Positions 7,140 to 14,587 of a stretch of 64,000 nucleotides of DNA are shown here, piece by piece; position 1 is the stretch's first letter, and each line of letters opens with the position of its first letter. The translations under genes and the position numbers were made by a program. The stretch spans positions 62,001 through 126,000 of the forward strand of contig CAVTPD010000003.1 of the NCBI GenBank assembly GCA_963736575.1, read 5' to 3'. The stretch is from CAVTPD01 sp963736575 (lineage in GTDB: Bacteria; Bacteroidota; Bacteroidia; Cytophagales; JAAEPT01). The notes beneath the pieces are model-generated. The model did no database searches and was not told where the DNA came from. It saw only the letters and a list, made by a program, of their open reading frames with translations.

Positions 7140-8625
7140 ATGAAATTAAGTTTTTCTATTCTGTTTTTGCTCCTCAGTTTCTTAACTCAAGCGCAAAATA
7201 AAACTAAATATTGGTTCTTCGTAGCAGAAGAATTTCCGTTAAACAGCATTTGCGATTCCTTAAGAAATTATAACATAGAAATTAAAAATAAAAGTCAATT
7301 GGTTTCATGCTGTTACTTTTTCTGTAAATTCTGAACAAGATTTCATTTTTAAAAAAACCTATTGCTCTTCTTTTCAGAAAGTAAAAAAACTTGCCACAAC
7401 TAATACACCCAGCACCAATAAAGACCCCGAATACCTACCTGCTTTAGAAGGACTTAATGCTACTGCCATTACCGATTTTGGTTTAACGGGTAAAGGTGTA
7501 AAAATTGGTATAATTGATGCCGGTTTTCAGCGTGCCGACAGTAATGAATACTTTTCTACTTTATTCCGAAATAATGCCATAAAAGCAACGAAAGATTTTG
7601 TAAACCCTGAAAAAACGGACTTCTATGCTAAAGAATTTAAAGGAGATTCACACGGTAGAGAGGTTTGGAAACGAATTGGGGGATACAGTGAAAAAAAGAA
7701 TTTAACAACAGGACTTGCCACCGGGGCAGATTATTATTTAGCCCGTTCTGAAAATGCCGATGTTGAACAACGCATTGAAGAAGATAATTGGGTAGCTGCT
7801 TTAGAATGGATGGATAGCTTAGGGGTTCGCTTAATAAACACCTCTTTGGGGTATGCCAACATGTTTGATGACTCTACCGAAAACTATTCTTTAAATGATA
7901 TGAACGGTAATACTTCTGTGATTTCAAGAGCAGCAAAAAAAGCGGTTTTAGAAAAAAATATGATCATTATTTCTTCTGCCGGAAATGAAGGAAGAAACAA
8001 AAACTGGCAAATTGTTACCGCCCCAGCCGATGTAAAAGAAATTATAACAGTTGGTGCCGCTAAACCAGACACTAGAGAAAAAGCTGACTATAGCTCTATT
8101 GGGCCCGGCTTTAATACTTTTAATAAACCAGATGTGGTTTGTCATTCAGCTTCGGGGACTTCTTTTGCTGCCCCCATTATTACAGGTTTGGTAGCTTGTA
8201 TTCTTGAAAAAGCCCCTGAAATTAGTTGTGATTCTATTAAAAAAATTCTTTACCAATCATCTCATTTAAACCCATACCCCAATAATTATATAGGTTACGG
8301 AATCCCCAATGCCGAAAAAATCACCGTTTTATTATCCAAAAAACCATTAGCAGAAAACGCTTTAAAAGTATATGTTACTGGCACAAAATTTAAAACAAAT
8401 TTTGAAAAATCAGATTCAAACATTATCCTTTACCACAAAACAAACAACACTATTGTTAACCAAACGTTTGTTATTAATACATCTTCTCTTCTTCGACTTA
8501 GTAAAAAATACAGTTTAAAGAAGCGTAAAAAGCACTACCGATTAATTATTCATAAGCCTAAAGAAGTTAAGTATAGCACTATTGACGCTGGTGAGAAAAT
8601 AATAGAAGTAGAATGGCTGGATTAG
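7140..8625 (+). pseudogene. S8 (subtilisin-family) serine protease, interrupted by a one-base frameshift
   Basis: The frame from ATG 7140 encodes a signal peptide (FSILFLLLSFLTQAQ) and about 50 more residues, then stops near 7333. The +1 frame carries the rest of a subtilase to 8625 without interruption from 7300. Removing one T of the TT at 7299-7300 restores SQWFHAVTFSVN and a single protein of about 494 residues. The protease core shows the catalytic Asp (GVKIGIIDAGF), His (GDSHGREVW), oxyanion/Asn region (IISSAGNEG) and Ser (SASGTSFAAPIITGL). A C-terminal domain of about 110 residues is not recognised. As read, the signal peptide is separated from the catalytic domain, so no exported protease would be made. 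The frameshift could instead be a sequencing error. It heads the exported-protein cluster. Confidence 0.82.
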
Positions 8626-8678
8626 ATGCGTGTTTTAACCTTAATTTCGATTAAATCATTATTTTTGTTTATAGTGCC

Positions 8679-8861
8679 GTGTTGAAAAAAACGATTATTT
8701 TAAGTTCTTTAATTCTTTTATTATCCTGTGGCAAGAAAAATTACTGCCCAGATACAGGGCCAATGCGTCCAGACTTTGGTACATCCGGCGGATCTATGAA
8801 GAAAAGAGATAAGAACGGTTTAATCAAAAAGAAAAAACCGGAACCATACCAGAAAAAGTAA
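8679..8861 (+). CDS. Small lysine-rich lipoprotein (60 aa)
   Basis: A short protein starting at GTG 8679 (or TTG 8682), with a hydrophobic N-terminus and a lipobox LLLSC, so the mature form begins at Cys17. The remaining 44 residues contain a second Cys (KKNYCPDTGPMRPDF), a GTSGGS turn and a very basic tail (KKRDKNGLIKKKKPEPYQKK). I do not recognise the family. The stop is 3 bases before the TTG start of the repeat protein, which implies translational coupling and a shared function. Both products are exported and strongly basic. Bacteroidota lipoproteins often reach the outer membrane, but no surface-export signal is obvious here. Confidence 0.75.
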   Translation: MLKKTIILSSLILLLSCGKKNYCPDTGPMRPDFGTSGGSMKKRDKNGLIKKKKPEPYQKK

Positions 8862-8864
8862 ATT

Positions 8865-10622
8865 TTGGAAGTAACTAACCCGTTCATAAAAAGAAGCTTA
8901 TTAGTAATCCTCTACATTGTATTAGGGATTTATTTTGCTGCACCCGCTTTTTCGCAAAACAGAGACCTAGAGAATACCCGTAGGGAAACTTCTGAAGAAA
9001 TGAGTGATGCTGAAGAGCGTCAAAAACAACGCCTTCCTTCTATGCCCGAAAAATCTGCACGCGGTAATACGCATGGCGGTGGTACTAATTACAAAAACTT
9101 ACATGGGGGTAAAATAAGAAAATCGAAAGAGTTGCAAAATGCTCAAAAAAGGCAACGACAACGATTACCTAAAATACCTCATAAATCGGTTCAAGGTAAT
9201 AGTCATGGTGGCGGAACGGATTACAAAACCCTCCATTCTAAAAAAATAGATAAGTCTAAGAGAATGGCGCGTCAACAAAAACGAACTCAACAAAGACTTC
9301 CATCCTTACCTCATAAATCGGTTCAAGGCAACAGTCATGGTGGCGGTACCGATTACAAGACACTTCATTCTAGAAAAATTAATAAGTCTAAAGAGATGTC
9401 TCGTCAACAAAAACGAACTCAACAAAGACTTCCATCTTTACCACACAAAACCATACAAGGAAATGGACATGGTGGTGGTACAGATTATAAAACCCTTCAC
9501 TCTAAAAAAATTAATAAATCGAAAGAGATAGCACGCTCTTTTAGAGGAAGCAGCCAAAACAAACCTGCACTGCCTTCTAAAAAAGCAATGGGTGTAGACC
9601 ATGGTGGTGGTACAGACTATAAAACGCTTCATTCTAGAAAAATTAATAAATCGAAAGAGATAGCACGCTCTTTTAGAGGAAGTAACCGAAACAAACCTGC
9701 TCTGCCTTCTAAAAGAGCAATGGGCGTAGATCATGGTGGTGGTACAGACTACCAAACGCTTCATTCTAAAAAAATTAATAAGTCCAGACAAATGGCTAAA
9801 GCCGAAAGACGATCTGTACGAAGTACTCCTAACGCTCCATCTAAAGCCCAAACGGGTGGTGGAAAAGGGCCATCTATTCTTCCTATTACTAGAAGAATGA
9901 ATGCTAAGTCTAAAGAAATGGCTAGAACTTTTGCCAGACAAACGTCACCGGCCAAAAAGAAACCACTTAATACCGGAGGAACTGGAAAAGGCCCTAAACC
10001 GGGTTATTTAAACAGGCATGTAGATGCTAAATCTAAAGAAATGGCTAGAACTTTTGCTAGACAAACGGCGCCTAAAAAGAAAGAACCTTTACATAATGGC
10101 GGCACTGGTAACGGAACTACTTATAATAGATTATATGCAGTTGAGCTAGCCAAAGTTGCCGAATTACAAAAATATGCTACTGGTAATATTCCTAGAAAAG
10201 CCCTAGAGAAGAAACAAAAAGAGGCCAGAATGAATGACAAAGAAATGGCCAGATATGATGGCGAACTTTCTTTGAAAATTGTTAAAAAACAAGATCACGA
10301 AAGAAGAAAGCAGATTAAAGAAATAGCCAACTACACCGGTAATATTTCTGGAAAAGATTTACATAAACGCCAGAAAGATGCCAGAAAACGTGGTAAAGAA
10401 ATAGCCAATTGGACGGGAGATATTGAAGTAAGAAAATTCCAAAAAGGAATGCATCCATCTGCTATGTATATGCATTACAAACACTCTTCTAAGAAAAAAT
10501 TAGAAAAGGAACGTAAGCAAATGCTTAAAAAAGAGTCTAAAAGAAAAGGAACAAAATACCCTAACCGAGATAAAATAGAAAAACCAAAGTACGATAGACG
10601 CGAAAGCGAAATCTGGTATTAA
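8865..10622 (+). CDS. Secreted, highly basic HGGGTDY-repeat protein
   Basis: A 585-residue protein starting at TTG 8865, with a signal peptide ending ...APAFSQN (about residue 31). Residues about 60-330 form six tandem 44-residue units with the core HGGGTDYKTLHSKKI and a following KSKEMAR helix. Three shorter, decayed units of about 40 residues (GGTGKGP..., SKEMARTFARQT) follow. The C-terminal 170 residues switch to a second motif, YTGNI/WTGDI with KxLxKRQK and KEIAN, then a lysine-rich tail ending ESEIWY. There is almost no hydrophobic core, so it is probably extended or fibrous and strongly cationic. I recognise no described domain. Position between a lipoprotein and YtxJ in one gene run suggests an envelope role. 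Binding to polyanions is only inference. Confidence 0.8.
   Translation: MEVTNPFIKRSLLVILYIVLGIYFAAPAFSQNRDLENTRRETSEEMSDAEERQKQRLPSMPEKSARGNTHGGGTNYKNLHGGKIRKSKELQNAQKRQRQRLPKIPHKSVQGNSHGGGTDYKTLHSKKIDKSKRMARQQKRTQQRLPSLPHKSVQGNSHGGGTDYKTLHSRKINKSKEMSRQQKRTQQRLPSLPHKTIQGNGHGGGTDYKTLHSKKINKSKEIARSFRGSSQNKPALPSKKAMGVDHGGGTDYKTLHSRKINKSKEIARSFRGSNRNKPALPSKRAMGVDHGGGTDYQTLHSKKINKSRQMAKAERRSVRSTPNAPSKAQTGGGKGPSILPITRRMNAKSKEMARTFARQTSPAKKKPLNTGGTGKGPKPGYLNRHVDAKSKEMARTFARQTAPKKKEPLHNGGTGNGTTYNRLYAVELAKVAELQKYATGNIPRKALEKKQKEARMNDKEMARYDGELSLKIVKKQDHERRKQIKEIANYTGNISGKDLHKRQKDARKRGKEIANWTGDIEVRKFQKGMHPSAMYMHYKHSSKKKLEKERKQMLKKESKRKGTKYPNRDKIEKPKYDRRESEIWY
9072..9854 (+). repeat. Exact-period 132-bp tandem coding repeat
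   Basis: The HGGGT codon block begins at 9072, 9204, 9336, 9468, 9600 and 9732, each exactly 132 bases apart. Degenerate units continue at 120-123-bp spacing (glycine blocks at 9855, 9975 and 10098). Units 2-3 and 5-6 are nearly identical at the DNA level, which points to recent duplication or gene conversion. Confidence 0.92.
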
Positions 10623-10659
10623 TACCCGAACTTATTCAAATGGCTTTTGTTTATAAATT

Positions 10660-10992
10660 ATGGAATGGAATAAGCTAAATTCAGTAGACGATCTTAATAA
10701 AGCTATTGAGCTCTCAAACGAAAAACCAGTTGTAATCTACAAGCACAGCACACGTTGTTCTATTAGCTCTATGGCACTTAATCGCCTAGAAAGGGCTTGG
10801 ACAAATACTGAAAACATAGAACCGTTTTACCTAGACTTAATAGAACACAGAGACCTTTCGCAAAAGATCGCAGAAGATCTTAACGTAATGCATGAGTCTC
10901 CGCAATTAATTTTAATTAAAGACGCTAAAGCTATTTACAACGCATCTCATATGGACATCTCTTTTAGAGACTTAGTTGCAGCCAACAAATAA
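10660..10992 (+). CDS. ytxJ: Bacillithiol-system redox-active protein YtxJ
   Basis: A 110-residue thioredoxin-fold protein with the YtxJ signature: VVIYKHSTRCSISSMALNRLE, where the single Cys replaces a CxxC pair, followed by EPFYLDLIEHRDLS, HESPQLILIKD and a C-terminal SHMDISF segment. YtxJ is a monothiol bacilliredoxin proposed to act on bacillithiolated proteins. BshC, an enzyme of bacillithiol synthesis, is also encoded in this window (22796-24352), so the substrate thiol is probably present. The stop overlaps the ATG of the following barrel gene by one base. Its place in an exported-protein cluster is unexpected for a cytoplasmic protein. The family assignment is firm. Confidence 0.9.
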   Translation: MEWNKLNSVDDLNKAIELSNEKPVVIYKHSTRCSISSMALNRLERAWTNTENIEPFYLDLIEHRDLSQKIAEDLNVMHESPQLILIKDAKAIYNASHMDISFRDLVAANK

Positions 10993-11762
10993 TGCGTGCA
11001 CTTCTACTATATTGTTTATTGTCTCTAGTTTACATTTCTAATGCACAATTAGTAGATCCAAAAAAAATTAATTACGATAGAGAGATTTCCTTAGGTATTA
11101 ACATGAATACTTTAGGAGGCCTATTAGCCGGTATCAATCTTAGATATATCAAAAAACAGAATTATAGAGATTGGCTAAACCTTTCACTAGATATAGTAAA
11201 CACAAAACACCCTAAAGAAATAAGAGTAGCCTCCGCCACTGGAAGTTCATTTATTTACGGGAAAGTTAATTACCTTTTCTCCATTCGTCCACAAATTGGA
11301 CTTGAAAGAAGGCTTTTTAGAAAAGATCAACAAGACGGAATTAGAGTACACTGGGTAATTGCCGGTGGGCCAACTTTAGGTTTATTAAAACCTTATTATA
11401 TTGAATACCTAACGGAAGAAAAAATTGGTGATACCACCTATTTAGTTTCAGAAAATGTAGCTTATGACCCACAAGTACATTCTAGCAGCCAGATAGCTGG
11501 CCCAGGCGGTTTCTTTTATGGTTTTGATGAAATGAAAGCCGTTTTAGGTATTAATGCTAAAATAGGCTTAAACTTTGAATTTGGACTTTTTGATGAACGT
11601 GTAACCGGACTAGAAGTAGGTTTTGTTGGGGAAGCTTTTACAAGAAACTTACAAATACATGAAGTTCAACAAAGGCAACAATTTTTTGGAGCCGTTTATT
11701 TAAACCTTTACTTCGGAACAAAATTTCCAGAAAGCACAAGCAATAAACTAAACACTTATTGA
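10992..11762 (+). CDS. Outer-membrane beta-barrel-like protein
   Basis: A 256-residue protein with a signal peptide (ALLLYCLLSLVYISNAQ) followed by alternating strand patterns (EISLGINMNTLGGLLAGINLRYI, FFGAVYLNLYFGTKF). Repeated glycine/aromatic girdles suggest an 8-10-stranded outer-membrane barrel. No named family is recognised, and it differs clearly from the PorT-like protein. It overlaps ytxJ by one base (TAATG) and is the last gene of the exported cluster. It is convergent with the DUF1684 gene 22 bases away, with no clear terminator hairpin between them. Confidence 0.7.
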   Translation: MRALLLYCLLSLVYISNAQLVDPKKINYDREISLGINMNTLGGLLAGINLRYIKKQNYRDWLNLSLDIVNTKHPKEIRVASATGSSFIYGKVNYLFSIRPQIGLERRLFRKDQQDGIRVHWVIAGGPTLGLLKPYYIEYLTEEKIGDTTYLVSENVAYDPQVHSSSQIAGPGGFFYGFDEMKAVLGINAKIGLNFEFGLFDERVTGLEVGFVGEAFTRNLQIHEVQQRQQFFGAVYLNLYFGTKFPESTSNKLNTY

Positions 11763-11784
11763 TAATAAAAGCCAACTAGAAGAC

Positions 11785-12414
11785 TTACTTTATTAATTCT
11801 GAATAATAATGCTCCTTCTTTTTCTCTCCGGCTTTAATAGGAACCTTTAAATTATTTTCTTTAGGCGGTATAGGGCAAATGTATTCTTTATTATATACGC
11901 AATAAGGATTAAATGCCATATTAAAATCTAAAGACATAGTTTTACCTGCTGTAATTTCCACGGGTAAATAACGACCTCCTTGGTAACTTTCTTCACCATT
12001 TGTTTGGTCAAAAAATGGCAAGAAAAAATCTGTTTCATCATCTGTATTCTGTAATAAAACAAGAGAACAACTTACCCCTTTTACATTAAACAGTAGTTCC
12101 GCATAATATCTATAAAGTCTATTCTTACCAGAATTAGTAGCCAATTCAACCGTTTTATATTCTTTGTATTTCTTTACTTGTGCTTCTACCACATAGTCTA
12201 AACTTGGTTTATAAAAACTTAAGCCAGTAAACGTTTTTAGATCAGTGATAGGTGAATTAGATGAGTTTCTTAAACTGAATTCGTATTGTTCACGTTGTTG
12301 TTTTATGGTTGTTATGTAGTTGTCTTCGTTGTCTGAGAAGATATACAACACCGTTACAAACAAAAGCGATGCAATGATAAAATATTTGAAAATTGACGAA
12401 TTCAATATATTCAT
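11785..12414 (-). CDS. DUF1684 domain protein, membrane-anchored
   Basis: A 209-residue protein with an N-terminal hydrophobic anchor (FKYFIIASLLFVTVLYIF) and a DUF1684 domain over about 50-205. The domain shows FTGLSFYKPSLDY, LLQNTDDETDFFLPFFDQTNGEESY, GGRYLPVE and the conserved NPYCVYNKEYICPIPPKENNLKVPIKAGEK. The PYC...YxCPIPPxEN motif is the family hallmark and its conserved residues hint at an enzymatic or ligand-binding site, but no function is established to my knowledge. It follows radC on the same strand with a 9-base gap, so the two are probably co-transcribed. Confidence 0.85.
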   Translation of the reverse strand: MNILNSSIFKYFIIASLLFVTVLYIFSDNEDNYITTIKQQREQYEFSLRNSSNSPITDLKTFTGLSFYKPSLDYVVEAQVKKYKEYKTVELATNSGKNRLYRYYAELLFNVKGVSCSLVLLQNTDDETDFFLPFFDQTNGEESYQGGRYLPVEITAGKTMSLDFNMAFNPYCVYNKEYICPIPPKENNLKVPIKAGEKKKEHYYSELIK

Positions 12415-12423
12415 ATAGGGAAT

Positions 12424-13095
12424 TTAGTTGATAATGCCTTCATCTGCAAAGCTGAAATACTTTTCGTTAGAAACAATTAGATGGTCCAACAAATTAATAT
12501 CCAGTAGCTGAGCACCTTGCTTAATTTTTTGGGTAATATTTTTATCTTCTAAACTTGGAGTTAAATTACCCGACGGATGGTTGTGTGCTAATATTATACC
12601 AGAAGCTTGATTCTGAATAGCTATTCTAAATAATACTTTAGGATCAACCACAGTTCCAGAAACACCACCAATACTAATTCTTTCTAACTTTAGCACTTTA
12701 TTGGCTCTGTTTAAAAGCAGAATCCAAAACTCTTCCACATCTTTATCAAACAAATAGGGTTTAAAACAATTGAAAGCATTTTCAGATGAACCAATTACTA
12801 CTTTTTCTTCTGTCTTCCTTCTTCTAGAAAGCTCTAAGGCTGCCACTATATTTATTGCTTTAGCCGGACCAATGCCTTTAAACTGACATAGTTCTTCAAT
12901 ATTAAGTTTGGCTAAACGGTTTATATCGTCTTGGCAATAAGCCAGAATTTCCCGCGAAAGCTCAACGGCATTCTTTTCTGAATTTCCAGAACCCAATAGA
13001 ATACCTAATAATTCAGAATCGGTTAATGCCTCTCTCCCTCTTTCTAAGAGTTTCTCTCTGGGCCGATCTTGTTGAGATAAGTCAAATATTTTCAT
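12424..13095 (-). CDS. radC: RadC family (JAMM/MPN+) protein
   Basis: A 223-residue protein with an N-terminal helix-hairpin-helix-like region (QFKGIGPAKAINIVAALELSRR, about 75-95) and a C-terminal JAMM metalloprotease-like domain with the zinc motif AHNHPSGNLTPSLED. RadC was once linked to DNA repair, but its biochemical role is still unclear. The fold suggests a metal-dependent hydrolase, possibly a peptidase. The length is typical and the metal-binding residues are intact. It sits downstream of rpsT on the same strand, beyond a terminator, and is followed by the DUF1684 gene. Confidence 0.93.
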   Translation of the reverse strand: MKIFDLSQQDRPREKLLERGREALTDSELLGILLGSGNSEKNAVELSREILAYCQDDINRLAKLNIEELCQFKGIGPAKAINIVAALELSRRRKTEEKVVIGSSENAFNCFKPYLFDKDVEEFWILLLNRANKVLKLERISIGGVSGTVVDPKVLFRIAIQNQASGIILAHNHPSGNLTPSLEDKNITQKIKQGAQLLDINLLDHLIVSNEKYFSFADEGIIN

Positions 13096-13106
13096 AAAAA
13101 TAAAAC

Positions 13107-13137
13107 AAAAAAAAAGCCTTTCTTAATCGGAAAGGCT
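13107..13137 (-). terminator. Terminator downstream of rpsT
   Basis: Stem AGCCTTTC/GAAAGGCT (13115-13122 with 13130-13137) with a 7-nt loop. On the minus strand it is followed by a run of nine T's. It lies 25 bases after the rpsT stop and just ahead of radC. Confidence 0.85.
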
Positions 13138-13161
13138 ACGTAATCTTCTTTTAGATCTTCT

Positions 13162-13416
13162 TTAAGCTAATTTAGCAACGTGTTTTGCTAAGCTAGACTT
13201 TTGGTTAGAAGCCTTATTCTTATGAATAATATTTCTTTTAGCCAATTTATCAAGCATTGAAGAAACCTTTACTAATAGCTCCTCAGCACCCTTCTTCTCT
13301 TTCATCTCTCTTAATTTCTTAATGAAAGTTCTTGTAGTTTTATGCTGGTAACGGTTTCTTACGTATTTCGCCTTATCAGATCTTACTCTTTTTAACGCTG
13401 ATTTATGGTTTGCCAT
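13162..13416 (-). CDS. rpsT: 30S ribosomal protein S20
   Basis: An 84-residue basic helical protein with the S20 pattern: MANHKSALKRVRSDKAK start, a NRYQHKTTRTFIKKLRE helix and the terminal IIHKNKASNQKSSLAKHVAKL. It is a primary 16S-binding protein of the small subunit. The gene is monocistronic, with a strong Bacteroidota promoter 35 bases upstream and a terminator immediately downstream. Nothing is unusual. Confidence 0.97.
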   Translation of the reverse strand: MANHKSALKRVRSDKAKYVRNRYQHKTTRTFIKKLREMKEKKGAEELLVKVSSMLDKLAKRNIIHKNKASNQKSSLAKHVAKLA

Positions 13417-13450
13417 CGAATAAGTTGTTTACTTCATTTTTAACAGAGGG

Positions 13451-13484
13451 CAAATTTAAGCCTTTCCCATTAAAAATACAAAAA
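13451..13484 (-). promoter_or_regulatory. rpsT promoter (TTTTTG - 20 bp - TAAATTTG)
   Basis: Read on the minus strand, a -33 box TTTTTG (13479-13484) and a perfect -7 box TAAATTTG (13451-13458) are separated by 20 bases. This is the primary-sigma consensus of Bacteroidota. The -7 box ends 34 bases before the rpsT ATG. Confidence 0.7.
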
Positions 13485-13576
13485 GAATACCATCAATAAA
13501 TTAAACTTATTTCTATTTTATCCATTTTATACAAGCAGCCTGCTAAATATTTTGTTAGTTTTACCATAAAAAAAGC

Positions 13577-14587
13577 ATGAAGATCATTGTTCCAATGGCC
13601 GGAAAAGGAAAGCGTTTAAGACCTCATACGCTTACTATACCCAAACCTTTAATCCCAATTGCGGGACAACCTATTGTAGAAAGATTAGTTTCTGACATTG
13701 TGCGCCTTTGCCCAGACAAGGTAGAGGAAATTGCTTTTGTAACAGGTGACTTCGGAAAAGAAACCGAAGAAGAACTGATTAAAATAGCCGAAAAACTAGG
13801 AACTAAGGGAACAATATACCACCAAGACCAAGCCTTAGGCACGGCTCACGCCATTCTTTGTGCTAAAGAATCTTTAGAAGGAAATGTAATTGTTGCTTTT
13901 GCCGATACTTTATTTAAAGCCGATTTTAAATTAGACACCCAAAAAGATGGAATTATTTGGGTACAACGTGTAGAAGACCCTTCTGCTTTTGGCGTTGTAA
14001 AAATGAAAGACAATGGCGAAATCACTGAATTTGTAGAGAAACCACAAACTTTTATTTCCGATTTAGCCATAATAGGCATCTATTACTTTAAAGATGGTGC
14101 TTTCTTAAAAGACGAACTTCAGTATTTAATTGATAATAATATTACCATTGGAGGTGAATACGGATTAACCACTGCCTTAGAAAACATGACTCAAAAAGGA
14201 AGTCGGTTTTTCCCTGGTGAAATTGAAGAATGGTTAGATTGTGGTAACAAAAATGCTACAGTGAACTCTAACTCTAGGTATTTAAACTTTCTTCAAGAAA
14301 GAAAGATAGAGTTGGTAAGTGCTTCGGCCAAAATAAGTAATTCACTTATAATTCCCCCTTGCTACATTGGCGATAACGTTGAAATAAACAACTCTGTTAT
14401 AGGCCCAAATGTTTCCATAGGAAACCAAACTGTGGTAAAAAGTAGTATTATTAAGGAAACTATTATTCAAGAAAATAGCTTAGTGGAAAATATTAACACT
14501 ACTAATTCTATGATTGGCAACAATACTGTATTAAAAAACAACGTTCATGAATACAGTATAGGGGATTTTAACACCATCAATTCTTAA
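13577..14587 (+). CDS. Sugar-1-phosphate nucleotidyltransferase with left-handed beta-helix tail
   Basis: A 336-residue enzyme of the RmlA/GlmU-N type. The nucleotidyltransferase domain covers about 1-240 with MAGKGKRLRPHT (the G-x-G-x-R nucleotide loop), PKPLIPIAGQPI, a GTAHAI segment, FADTL (metal-binding Asp region), and EFVEKPQ. Residues about 255-336 form hexapeptide repeats (IGDNVEINNSVIGPNVSIGNQTVV). It activates a sugar phosphate with NTP, but the exact sugar and base cannot be read from sequence. It begins a tight envelope operon, overlapping the TPR gene by one base. The neighbours suggest a role in surface polysaccharide or LPS biogenesis. Confidence 0.88.
   Translation: MKIIVPMAGKGKRLRPHTLTIPKPLIPIAGQPIVERLVSDIVRLCPDKVEEIAFVTGDFGKETEEELIKIAEKLGTKGTIYHQDQALGTAHAILCAKESLEGNVIVAFADTLFKADFKLDTQKDGIIWVQRVEDPSAFGVVKMKDNGEITEFVEKPQTFISDLAIIGIYYFKDGAFLKDELQYLIDNNITIGGEYGLTTALENMTQKGSRFFPGEIEEWLDCGNKNATVNSNSRYLNFLQERKIELVSASAKISNSLIIPPCYIGDNVEINNSVIGPNVSIGNQTVVKSSIIKETIIQENSLVENINTTNSMIGNNTVLKNNVHEYSIGDFNTINS

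Noticed and set aside
9072..9854. Regular 132-bp periodicity that could suggest a CRISPR-like or satellite array
   Set aside because: The frame is open through every unit, the repeats translate to one conserved peptide, and no unique spacers separate identical short repeats.
9438..9941. A 167-residue minus-strand open frame inside the repeat protein
   Set aside because: It mirrors the sense repeats, has a serine/arginine-rich composition expected of an antisense frame, and has no promoter or homology-like features.
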